From Paraconiothyrium sp. Pb-2020 (Eukaryota; Ascomycota; Dothideomycetes; Pleosporales; Didymosphaeriaceae): 64,000 nt of DNA. This document shows positions 11,215 to 21,661 of the stretch, piece after piece. The position numbers and the translations under genes were made by a program. The DNA lies in contig JAJUBI010000008.1 of the NCBI GenBank assembly GCA_022419385.1, positions 186,001-250,000 on the forward strand. The letters are read 5' to 3'. Within the stretch, counting starts at the first letter, position 1. The number at the start of each line of letters is the position of its first letter. Under the pieces are notes generated by a model. The model worked only from the letters and a program-made list of their open reading frames with translations, was not told the DNA's origin and ran no database searches.

Positions 11215-12890
11215 TCAGTGGAGAGTCTTCTCAGGGAGGTTGCCGTCGCCCTCGGTGTACTGCACGCTCTTCTTGCGCATCGTCTCCTGTTCGATCTCCG
11301 CCAGCGAGAAGTGCCTGTTGTCGGCCTGCGCCTGCTGGACATCCTGGAAAGATACAGACGGCACGAAGCCCTTGGACTGCCACGCGTGCGGGACCTTGGC
11401 GTAGAGCTCGTCGACCTGCTCGAGAGCGAGGCCCTTGGTCTCGTAGATCATGCCCCAGACGAAGAAGATGCAGATGAAGCAGCAGCCGCCCCAGATGAAG
11501 AAGACCTTTGCGCCGAGGTCGGCGTTGCCTGGGCCGGAGTCGACCATGTAAGGAGTAGCGTATCCGATTGCCCAGTTGAGCAGCCAGTTCGATGCAGTGG
11601 TCATGGAGAGCGACTTGGCGCGCACCTTCAGCGGGAAAATCTCACCGGTGACGACCCAGGCCACAGGTCCCCAAGAACAAGCGAAGAAGAAGATGTAGAT
11701 ACACACAAAGGCGATCATGGCGTTCTGTGCCGATTGATTGTCGGTTCCGACCACAGTACCCGTGATGGCAACAATGAATTGGCAGACGGCCATACCGATG
11801 GCGCCAAAGAGGAGGAGGTTGCGGCGACCCCACTTCTCGACCATGTAAAGTCCAGGGAATGTGGAGCCGACGTTGATGGCGGAGGTAATCATGGAAATGA
11901 CGAAAGGATTGGTGAAGCCCGCGTTCTGGAAAAACTTTGTGCCATAGTAGAAGATGAAGTTGACACCAGTAAGCTGCTGAAGCGACTGGAGTAAGCAACC
12001 GGTGAGCAGGCGGTATCCGAGAATGCCCTTGAAACAATCAATGTAGGTGGCCCTGCCCAGGGAGAGCTCGTATTCGTGGTTGGCGGCGATTTCAGCCAAT
12101 TCTTCCAAGAGAGCGGGGTGCTCAACATCAAGTCTCCTCAGCTTGGAAAGGGAGCGAGCAGCCTTTTCAGGCTGTCCCTTCTTGATGTACCAGCGTGGAG
12201 TCTCGGGCAGGAAGATGCAGCCCACGAAGATAATGATAGCCCATGCGAACTGGACGGCGATGGGAATGCGGTAAGATCCGCTGTCGTCGCGGTTCTTGGT
12301 CGCGTTGTCGACAATGGCGGCAAGCAGAAGACCGATGGTAATTGCAAGCTGGTAGCAGCCGACGATTGCACCACGAATCCACTTCGGGCTGGTTTCTGAC
12401 TGGTAAAGCGGGATGGTAGCGGAGATCATACCCACACCGTAGCCCGCAAAGAAACGCCCGGCTACGAACATGGGGATGGCCGTCGCTGCAGTTTGCAGGA
12501 TAACTCCGACGCAGAAGACAATGCAGCAGGCGACGAGGCCGAGCCGTCGACCAAGAGCATCAGCCACAGGGGCAGCAGTCAAAGCTCCAAAGAATGTACC
12601 AGCAGACAAAATGGAAACGATTTCGGATGTCTGAGCTGCCGTCACGTCGAGGCCGCCATCAGTCTTGTTGATGTAGCCGGTAGAGAACTGATTGCGCCAA
12701 TATTTCATGCCTATAATTCCACCGATGGTACCTGTGTCATAACTGGATGGGGGTTAGTGACTGATGTGCAGATGAGATGAATGTCAACCTACCCGAAGAG
12801 TACACCACCAAAAGCAACGAATAACCCGACCAGAATGGAGGGCCATGCTGAACCAGCAGAGCCCTCGGGCTTCTTCAACATGAGACCCAT
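11215..12890 (-). CDS. MFS sugar (hexose) transporter, RCO-3/MstA type
   Basis: Two exons, 12890-12793 and 12742-11215, 541 residues, the usual size. It is a 12-helix plasma-membrane proton/sugar symporter of the fungal hexose transporter family. Signatures: GTIGGIIGMKYWRNQF after helix 1,  ILSAGTFFGALTAAP, LGRR after helix 2, GRFFAGYGVGMISATIPLYQ, PETPRWYIKKG at the end of the first half (usual PESPRW), QQLTGVNFIFYYGTKFF in helix 7, KWGRR, and YETKGLALEQVDELY after helix 12. The N and C tails are cytosolic. The intron falls inside the first glycine-rich helix (LFG^YDTG), a common position in this family. The substrate (glucose, fructose or quinate) cannot be fixed from sequence; helix 7 and the N terminus favour a hexose. 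Confidence 0.9.
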
Positions 12891-15099
12891 GTGTGGCGAT
12901 CAGTCTCAGATACGATTGTAGAGGATTGATGAGCCAAGTTGTGAAGAAACACACAAAGCGTAGAGTGATGATTGATGACTTTCGGGGAGGGTTTCATGGG
13001 GCTTTAAGTAGACCTTCCCCTCGGGTCCTGCAGAACATGGAGGCCCATGGGCCGCGAAGCCATCGGAGGCTGGAATGATGGAGCAATGACGCTAGAGCGG
13101 CCATTGGATGATTTCAAACAGTGGCCAGATGAACGGACGGGGAGGCGTATGCCTAGTGCATTGCTAGCGTGGGGACCTGGACCACTGGGGGAAGCCTTAG
13201 ATCATTGCGTCTCACCGTACCATGGGATAGCGACCTCGGGGTATGAGGGGCAGCCTCACGGAGTTTCACTTGCAAGCTCGGCAGGTCAGGCGCGACCTCC
13301 ATTCTTCATTTTTGAAGACTTCGCCATCGCCGAAATGGCCCCTATAACATGAGCAATGAAGCAGGTATTGCATGTATCATTGTGATCACGGCTCATGACG
13401 CAAGATCTGCGAGCAATGTGCCGCCAGAACGGTGAGGCGACGCCTGTGGCGTGAACAAGCTCTGAGGATAACCTCTTGTCAGTGCTTAGCGTCCGAAATG
13501 CGCCAATTGCGGGGATCTAGCTTGCCCAATGCGTCTAGACCTTGAGTTCTATTGGCGCTCCTGACGACAAAGCGGCGGCGAAGAGTTCGACCTTGTGATG
13601 TCGTCCGGCGTACTGAAGTTGGATCTATCAGCAGCTTTACTTGTCCAAATGGAGCATCGCACGCTGTAGTCTTGACATAGGTAAAGCGAAGCGACCTGCT
13701 CTTCACCTTGTCGGCTGCCACGGAAGTCAGTAGCTGCAGTTTGTCGTACTTGCATCTCAACACTCGTCTCAGCCACTTCAGACCGGGCACTATCCTCTTA
13801 GAGAACAGACCGAAGCTAAAGAAATTCACAACGACGCTCCCTTTGCTAACCGATGTCTGCTCACGATGAGTGGGCAATGAAATGCAGAGTCTCGACCGGT
13901 ATAGCGCTGAAAGGATGGAGAAACGGCGGGGTGCTCCGCCCTCCGCTAGATGCCCACGGGCAAGCTTGTGCATGGCAAAGTCTTCTTGCGCTAGCAGAAC
14001 CTTGAGAGCTATCGAAGCATTGGCCAAGGATCTGGAGAGTCTGTCGGGCGGATTCTGTAGTCTGCAAGCAGCTGCCGCCGAGATTGGTCAAATGCCGGTC
14101 GGATAGCGGGGGTCGCTAGGCGGTTTCTCGGCGTCTCCGCGTTAGCGGCCTTGAGGCTCTGCTGGAGGTGGGGAACGCAAGAGCCGCAAAGCCAGTCCCT
14201 TGTGGTCACGCGATGGAGAAGTTGATGGACCTCGGAGCCGACGGTGGTCTGACGCTTGTCGATATCAATAGCGTGCAAGAATTTGTCTGGAGTTGACAAG
14301 GAACACGCCCTCCTCACGTAAATTCAATTTCGATTGTGGGGACTGAGTGCAATGCCGGCAACAATCGGCAAGACCTGGGGCTGAAGCAAATCTGGACCAA
14401 CCCACGGGGCGTGGAACGTGGAGATCATGAGATGCTGACAGATGCCACGCGAATGGGTGCATGTGTGCATGTGCCATGTGTTGAGACGAGCGATGATCCA
14501 ATGAATGGGTATTCGTCCAGTAGCTTCGGGAGCTTGCGAGGGCCATGCCGCCGTTCTACCCTCACGTACGGCAACTTCAAACGATGTACGGTGCTTGGTT
14601 GACCATACGTGTTCGCGTGGGATCCTGACAGAACCTGGGGCCGGCATCGCACATCTGACGTGGTCTCTTGATATGTTTCGCTGCACCCTTACAAAACATC
14701 ACGAGTCAGTACCGAGACCTAAGATCATCCTCAAGTCACTTGCTCACCTCTTTATAATTCGTCTTCATTGTCGAAAGTTGTTCTGGAGGTCGATTTTGAT
14801 CGTGGAAGATGTTGCAATACGTCAAAGCTATTGGCCCTCGCAAAGGGAAGAGGCAAGCCGACATTGGCAGGCACCTTCACTACCACACTCACCTCTATGA
14901 AAAGCATCAATCCGCAAGTCGTCAACTGATACCTTGATCCTCAATTGAAGTCTTGATGCCCACCAGCCACCTACTGAAGACCTCGCTTCCCTGACCAACC
15001 AATCAACGCGCCCGAACGCGCGACGCGTCCCTCCGCCCCACCCCACGCGTCTTCACTCGCACTCACCGCCTTAACCTCAATCCCTCCCCTCCCACAACA
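12891..15099. other. 2.2-kb upstream region between transporter and dUTPase
   Basis: Holds the 5' regions of two divergent genes. The longest frame is 13479-14027 on the minus strand (182 codons; begins MANASIALKVLLAQEDFAMH). It has no recognisable domain or intron signal and competes with open frames on the other strand, so I do not call it a gene. No transposon, tRNA or tandem repeat is visible. Confidence 0.5.
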
Positions 15100-15882
15100 A
15101 TGTCCGCCCAGACTCCCGCCCCCACCCACGAGCCTCCCTCCCTCCCCTCCTCGCCCCTCCCAAAACGCACAAGAGTCATCGAGCCTTCGACCCTCAACCA
15201 GCCCTCCACGCTACCCCGCGCCTCCGACTCAGGCACCTCAACCCCCACCCCGCTCGCAATGGCCCTCCAGCCCCCCGCCCCAATCGCACCCAGCATCGCG
15301 GCTGCCGCCGCTGCAGAACAGGCGCTCCAGGTGCAGCTGCTCAGCGACAAGGCGCAGGCGCCGACGAAGGGGAGTGCGTTCGCGGCGGGACACGATTTGT
15401 ACAGCGCGAGGGATGTTGTGATTCCCGCGCGGGGACGGGCGAGGGTGGATACGGATATTTCGATTGCGGTTCCGGCGGGGACATGTAAGTGTGCTTGTGG
15501 GACGGACGAAGCGGGCGATTGCTGATGGTGGAGGTGTAGACGGACGTGTGGCGCCGCGGTCGGGGCTCGCTGCTAAGCACGGTATTGACACCATGGCGGG
15601 CGTGATTGATGCGGATTATCGCGGGCAGGTGGGTGTCATATTGGCGAATTTGAGCGAGGCGGACTTTGAGATTAAGGTTGGGGATCGGATTGCGCAATTG
15701 ATTGTTGAGAAGGTAGGGTTCATTGCTGATGGTGGATGACAAGGGGTTTGCTAACGGATTACTAGATTGTCATGCCCAATGTCGTTGTCGTTGAGAAGCT
15801 CGAGGAGAGCGTACGAGGTGCAGGAGGCTTTGGCAGCACGGGTGGATTTGGTGGGGCTGTTCCGCCTGCGAATGGTGCTTGA
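15100..15882 (+). CDS. DUT1: dUTPase (dUTP pyrophosphatase)
   Basis: Three exons: 15100-15484, 15540-15712 and 15766-15882, 224 residues. It hydrolyses dUTP to dUMP and pyrophosphate, keeping uracil out of DNA and feeding dTMP synthesis; active as a trimer. All five family motifs are visible in order: AAGHDLYSA, the D-S/T region VDTDISIAVPAG, APRSGLAAKHGID followed by GVIDADYRGQVGV, GDRIAQLIVEK, and the C-terminal P-loop-like GAGGFGSTG. The N-terminal 75 residues are Pro/Ser/Thr-rich, not part of the fold and possibly a leader. The C terminus runs a few residues past motif 5. Introns are 55 and 53 nt. The gene is convergent with BUD16. Confidence 0.95.
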
Positions 15883-16508
15883 ATGGTTGATGAAAGTCAC
15901 GACGCACAGCCATGTTCATGATTTGGGCACATGGAAAGCACTAGGGGCGGTTAGGGTATTCTGTTATGAGAATAGCGCTCGACGCGGATAAGCACGCCGA
16001 AACTTCAATGTTCAATGTCATCATGACACAGTACGATCACATAATGGTGTCACTGGCAACTCGCAAAACCACACTGCAGTCTCCATCGCCGCGTCCAGCG
16101 TCCAGCGTCCAGCCCTTGTACAACGCATCAACACACACCGGCCCGTCATGCCTAAAAGGCTCGCTGTCGTTGCATGGTATCTAATCATAGTCTCCAAGCA
16201 CACCTCGAACTTCTCTACGAGGCGTTCCGCTAGCTATTCGTAGACATGGTAATAGCCGGCAAAATCCGCCTACTGGAAAACAGCAAAGAACATACATCCG
16301 AAGCTGATAAAAACCATGTAAAGTGATGTTACGTCGCGGAAGGTGAGCGCACTGTACACAACGCTGATGCGTGATTTACGTGCCGTCCAACAAGGCCAAG
16401 CAACAGGCAAAGGCCCAAAGCAAACTACAGTAAACTCTACAGGACATCCCGCAATAGCACAATTCACACTCCAAACGTGATATTCTGGTTGCACTCCACT
16501 CCTCCATC
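15883..16508. other. Convergent 3' region of dUTPase and BUD16
   Basis: Holds the 3' untranslated regions of two genes that end towards each other. A short run of CGTCCAG units lies near 16092-16112. No other feature is seen. Confidence 0.5.
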
Positions 16509-18311
16509 CTACCTCCCCCCATCACCAACCTGCACCGCGCCCTCCCCCTTCGCCCCCAAACCCAAATGCACCACATCCAACTCATTCGGCTCCCTCCTCC
16601 CCACACTGTCCGGCACCCTGCTTCCCTCCCCCACCACCCTAGGCCGGAACTTCTCCACATCAGGCGGCTCCACCAACTCTCTAATGAACCTCGGCACCGT
16701 GACCTCGCTCGCCTCCATGAGCGCAAGATGCCTCCTCTTGCTCTTTTCCTCCGCCGCCTCCGCGCCCTGCCCACAGCCTTCTTTCTCCGCCCTCGCGTCA
16801 TAGGCCGCCATCTTCGCCCGGCATGTTACCGTCGTCTGGTTCAGTATACTCTGCATGCTAGCGAGAACTTTCTGGCAAGCCTTTGCGAGGGGTAGTTCGT
16901 CGGCAGGCACGTCGTCTGGGGAGCGCCAGCTCGGCTTGGACTTGAGATGTACGTCTGGTGTGGAGGAGGCGTGCACGGCTTCGATGAGGCGCGGGATGGT
17001 GAGGGCGGCGAACATGTCGCCTGTGCCGGAGAAGAACAGCGGGAGCTCGGGGGTATCTATGCGGAAGAGGCGGGGTTTGAAATCAGAGGTTGCGGTGGAG
17101 CCGATGATGGTTATGTTCTTGATGTCTTCGTCTTGTTCCTCTATGTCTACGGGAGGCTTCGTTGAGGGGTTTTTGGTCTCTGACGTTGTTGATGTTTCCG
17201 AGCTTGGTCGCTCGATCTCGCCATTTCTGGGGGAAAGTGAAGCAGGGTGTGTTCGTGCCGGGTCGTCAGTAGGCGTTTGTCGACCAGAAGCAGTGGCTGA
17301 TGTGGGCTTTGATGGTGCACGCGATGGGACACGTGAAGATACAGTCCGGTTATCGCGCGTTAAGCGGAGGGATGTGATTATTACGTGCGGTACTTGATAC
17401 GTCTTGTGCAATACTTGAATTGCAGCCGCAAGAGAATCAAGGTCGGTGATGGTGGTATCCGAAAGCAATCTGTCCCCTGATCAATTTTGCGTCTAGTGGT
17501 AGGTCTTGTCAGACGATGAACATACTCTGCTTCAAACTGATTGGGCAGGATGAGGTCTGCTTCCCGAAGGAGTGCCTTGTATTCTGGGACTTCGTCTTCT
17601 GGTATGTAGAGCTTGCCATTATCGCCCATCACCGGATCGAGAACTGTCGAATGTTAGCAGACTTGTCTCAGAGCGTTCCATAATCATGATACAGCTTGGC
17701 TCTGCTGAGCACTTGCAGAACGGCACAAGCACCAGGTATTCTGTGCTGTACACTGCACTGCGCCCAGCATCAACCTAACTCCACGAGGCCGCAACTCACC
17801 CCAGAAGAAGCTCCCTGGTTTTGTCCCAGCATTGAACTTGATATCGCGTCCAATCTTGCCTATCGCCTGCACGCAATGCGCACTTGGCATGTATCCGGTC
17901 AACAATACATCGAAGTTGTTCAGGTTCGACTGTCGGAGGCCTTCGTAGAGGTCAAGGATCTGATCGGGTGACGTTTTCGTGCCTTTCACCTGCTTATATG
18001 CAGTATGATTGCCTGCGACTCTATTAATAGCTTGTTCGAGGTACCGGGAACCGGGTACGGGTACATACTGTAATGTACAGTGTTAATGGCAGACACGTCA
18101 CAGCCTAGCGACTGCATAACAGACGTGACCATCTTGTTGCCCACATAGCTTGAAAATTATCAGCTACGGGCGTTTCCTACTTGCGCGAATCACCTACCCA
18201 TGAACCACCTATCCTAGTCAGTCGAGCAGCTTCGCGATGGATGCGCGTGACTCTTACATGGCTGGCGATCGCGAGCACGCGAGTCTCCGGTATCAACGCG
18301 TCAACGGCCAT
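16509..18311 (-). CDS. BUD16: Pyridoxal kinase (BUD16-type)
   Basis: Six exons: 18311-18258, 18208-18198, 18148-18069, 18012-17800, 17643-17526 and 17469-16509, 478 residues. It phosphorylates pyridoxal, pyridoxine and pyridoxamine to make PLP (ribokinase-like fold, cytosolic). Seen: SHVVHGYVGNK near the N terminus, INTVHYSNHTAYKQ, DPVMGDNGKLY, ADLILPNQFEAELL, and the catalytic FSGTGDMFAA at about residues 305-314. A Ser/Thr/Pro-rich insert of about 80 residues (roughly 200-280) separates the nucleotide part from the GTGD motif, and the C terminus is extended, so the protein is longer than yeast BUD16. Exon 2 is a microexon of 11 nt encoding the middle of the VVHG motif. Exon 6 must start after ACAG (17470), because the nearer AG breaks the frame. 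Intron 4 is unusually long (156 nt). Confidence 0.92.
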
Positions 18312-18628
18312 GACACGCTCTCGGAGGGAGTCTTAAGCGAAGTGAAAGGACAAGAAGCAGGATGTAAGCAGAGGTATGGGAGATATAACGTGTGTTGTTG
18401 ATTTTTTTCGTTATCTGGTAGCCGGACGCGCGATGGCGTCGGCGGGGTAATGGGATCTAGCACCGATATGTACCCCACGGATGGCTGGACCGCGGTATTC
18501 CCAAAACCCAAAATTCCCCCAAATCGATGCGCGCTTCGCATGCATTACCAAAACATCACGCTGCCGTATTCGTAGCCAACTCCGGTGTCATGTAATTCAT
18601 ATCCATATGGGAGAACAGTACGATGTGC
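18312..18628. other. BUD16 promoter and PCNA 3' region
   Basis: Tandem leftward genes with 317 bp between them. Holds the 3' end of PCNA and the 5' region of BUD16, including a T-rich run near 18400-18408. No other feature is seen. Confidence 0.5.
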
Positions 18629-19617
18629 TCACTCCTCGTCACCGATCTACATACATTAGCGCTGTTCAAAACGACTGTAGTACATAGGACTTACCTTGGG
18701 AGCAAGATAGAACTGCAGAAAGCTGTTGGTACCCTCCGTGAGCGGGTACTCGACAAGCAGCGGTACCTCGGCGGAGAGCTGCAGCTTGACCTTGTCACTG
18801 AGTCCACTCGCCTTGCAGAAGTTGACGAGGTACTTCAGAGAGAAGGTCAGGGCAACCGGCTCCGTCATTTCGATCTCGACGCTCTCCTTGGGATTCTCGA
18901 CATTGGTGTTGGCTCGAAGCTGCACGGATCCAGAACCAATATCACCTGTGCAGCTGAACTTGACACCTTCCTTAGAAACTTCAATCGCAACTAGTTGCAA
19001 ATCAGTGCTGCCCAATCAAGGGACCAAGTGCAATCATACCTGACTCCGACAGAGCGCTGAGATCGCGGCAGATGCGCTGGAACTCTGCAGCGGGCATTGT
19101 GATAGCCGCCGAGTAGTCCGTCTCAGGAATGCCTAGATGCTCCTGGTCAATGTCCATGAGCTTGATGTCATATTCGCTGATCCTGTCCTGGCTGCTAGAC
19201 TCGAACACGATGTTGACGACATCCGGGGCATCTTCCGCCTTTATGCTGAGCACATCATCGTTTCCAGCCGCACGGAGGACCTTGGTCAGAGAGCCAAGGT
19301 TGATACCGAGAGCGATATTTCGATCGCAGCGGAAGTTCGAGAAGGCGTCGGTCTTGAGGGACATCGAGACGAGGGCGACGTGGGAGTTGTCCATGGCTTG
19401 GAGGTTGATGCCGGAGTCATTGCAGTCGAAGTTGCAGTCTTGCACCAGATCCTTGATGGCATCGACGACCTATAGCTGTCAATTACAGCTCGCGATGACT
19501 GTGGTGGTACAAACAAACCTTCTTGAAGAGGTTGGCCTGGGTTAAGCGTGCTTCAAGCACTGCGAGGCAATTAGCATGGCGCAGGAAGGATAGCTAGTTG
19601 TACGCTTAATACTTACT
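18629..19617 (-). CDS. POL30: PCNA, DNA polymerase sliding clamp
   Basis: Coding exons: 19617 (one base), 19559-19519, 19469-19040, 18990-18695 and 18646-18629, giving 261 residues, exactly the family length. It is the homotrimeric ring that tethers replicative polymerases and repair factors. The N terminus MLEARLTQANLFKK, the helix KDLVQDCNFDCNDSG, YRCDRN-like FRCDRNIALGINL, LGIPE, the acidic C terminus LAPKIGDEE and the interdomain region are all present. The start codon is interrupted by an intron: exon 1 ends CACAA before GTAAGT, exon 2 starts TG. The ATG inside the intron (ATGCTAATTGCC) is out of frame and soon stops. The last exon has only 18 nt; without it the protein would lack the usual IGDEE tail. 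All introns are 48-57 nt. Confidence 0.94.
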
Positions 19618-20449
19618 TGTGACGAGGACTAAATGAACTGGAGTCTTATGATAGAGTTAGCAACAGAACAGTCGTGGATTGGAAACGCGTGGTGTTGCGA
19701 AGTGTAGTGTGGAAGTGAGCAAGAGGGCGGCCTGGGAAAGTTCGTGTAGCGACGCGCCGGACGCGTCCAAGCGCGACGCAATTAAGCTTGGGCCACCGAG
19801 AACCCCACTCACGTGTTGTGCTAGCCTTCAGGGCTCCAGCTCCAGGGCTTATCGATCCAGTACGCATCATGACAGCACCTTGTATTCAAATGTTGCATTG
19901 CGGTGATTATACGATTTATTCCTTGTGGAATACACAGAAGTGGGATTAAGTACTCCCGAATAGTATCGGAGTGTGTCAACCGCCATCCCATTTGCATGCC
20001 CGATCACCCTGAACTGGGTCTTGACATGTTTAGTTTGGGCTTCTGCTACTCAAGATCGATTTTGCCATTGATGAACTGTCCAACAGTCCCAGCCATGATG
20101 TTTAACATATAGATAGGTATTGGGGTATCATCTCCTTTAGTGGAACATACAGATACCCTGAAACGACGCAACAGCTCCAAATCTGCCTATTGAGATGGAC
20201 ACGTAACCGGCCGTAACACTGACAACTTGGGTATCTTGTCGCGGTCCTCGCCTATCTGCGTCCAGCTTATGCTTGGATATTCGACAGGCGGATGGTGGAT
20301 GAGTGTTGCGATGAGTGAAGCGCTGGTCCAGCAAAGTCCCCCCAGTTGGGTTCGCCTAGCCCTCGCATAACCCTTCCCATACCCAGCGCAGCATCGCCAC
20401 ATCCTCTATTCCGTAACTCTTGCGCAGCCTTTCCAGCCATTATCTGTCT
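19618..20449. other. PCNA 5' region and EMC6 3' region
   Basis: About 830 bp. The left part holds the untranslated first exon and promoter of PCNA, the right part the EMC6 3' end. Several frames of 65-75 codons occur, none with a recognisable product. Confidence 0.5.
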
Positions 20450-20860
20450 TCATGCCCGTACAAGCCCATAGAACAAAGTCCACGTCAGCACAAAGCTGCT
20501 CAGCCCGTTAAACACATCCCCACCCCACAGGTCTCCCAGCGGGCGGTGAAAGTAGTCGGCAGGCTTTCCGTCCGTGCGTAACGCAAATATAAGCGCCGAT
20601 ACGATGAATGATCCAACGAGATAGAAGATGAAGCCTGGGTAGGACTCCAGCCCAAGTGTTCCTGCGGCGACGCCGAACAGAGAAGCGGTCAGATTGCGAA
20701 TGTTCGAGACGACCTGGTGGCGATAGTCAGATACGGGACGAATGAGTCAAGGCAGAAGTGCGCCAAGTGCATGGGAGGACAGGCGTACCTGGGTGTTGTG
20801 CTGCACGCTAGTAGCGACGATGGGGTTGATGGCCAACTCCCGTTCCTCGAGTGTAGACAT
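20450..20860 (-). CDS. EMC6: ER membrane protein complex subunit 6
   Basis: Two exons, 20860-20789 and 20713-20450, 111 residues, the usual size of this very small subunit. The EMC inserts tail-anchored and multi-pass proteins in the ER membrane. Typical features are the N-terminal conserved stretch ERELAINPIVATSVQHNTQ, which leads into VVSNIRNLTASLFGVAAG (helix 1), then YPGFIFYLVGSFIVSALIF (helix 2) and a final hydrophobic segment FVLTWTLFYGLV (helix 3). The intron (75 nt, GTACGC...CCAG) falls after codon 24. The full small protein is only seen after splicing. Confidence 0.9.
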
Positions 20861-21661
20861 AGTGAATGTGACTATGAGGTGGAAAGTATGGTTCTTGGAA
20901 AGAACGAGAGCGTTCCCTAGATAGCTGCGGTGCGACTCTTACGCTCCAAGCGCGCGATATGTGATCGGCCGAGGGGGGTTTTGTCGATGTCGAAGAGGCT
21001 CCGCCAAGGTCAAATGCTGCAACTCGTCGAATTGGTGATCTCCGGGCTGCGCGATGCGTCCGGAACCGCGTGGAAGGAAGTTTTCGCCGCTGAAACCGGG
21101 TTGTGTGGCGTCCGCGCACTTAACGGCCGTGTGAGCGAGCGGTTAGATGTTGTCGTCCCATGCGCACCGTCGGTCGTGAGATTGACCGACTACATGCGCA
21201 CAGACCACGTAGCCAACGTCACTGCCCTCTGCATAGCTCGAACATTGGCTACAATTACGAACCACAATAATTCGCGCAGGTGCAGAAGATCTGCATGTAG
21301 CGTTTTTGAAATCGCATTTTTTGGTTTGGCCGGCTTAACGCGCGAGGCTGGTTCGGTGGAGACTCTGTGCTACTTTTAGCACAATGATTTGTGGAAAGAG
21401 CGACTGAAAGCAAGCTAGTATAAGTGGGATGTACGGCAGGGGCATAGAACTGTCGACGGTCTTTGCCCCGTCGAGACGATCAATTTGTCATTAGTTACAT
21501 GGTGTGATAGATCAAGTTCACGTTGGATAGCATTAGGTAACGAGGTAAAGGAGTGGAATTTCATTCTCTCACAACTCTAGTACCCAGCACAAAGGAGCTC
21601 CAGGCTTCCCTAAGGGTATTCGGCAAGACCAGATGCATCTTTCGTCATGTTCTCAACGACC
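20861..21661. other. EMC6 promoter and 3' region of the next gene
   Basis: About 800 bp. A plus-strand frame at 20930-21379 (149 codons) begins at an ATG close to the EMC6 start but has no recognisable product and no partner exons. I see no other feature. Confidence 0.5.

Noticed and set aside
11218..11994. 258-codon plus-strand frame opposite the sugar transporter
   Set aside because: Shadow of the transporter, whose family signatures are unmistakable.
13479..14027. 182-codon minus-strand gene
   Set aside because: No domain, no intron signals and competing frames; composition not clearly coding.
11215..18311. Secondary-metabolite cluster (transporter plus enzymes)
   Set aside because: No polyketide, peptide or terpene synthase; neighbours are housekeeping genes.
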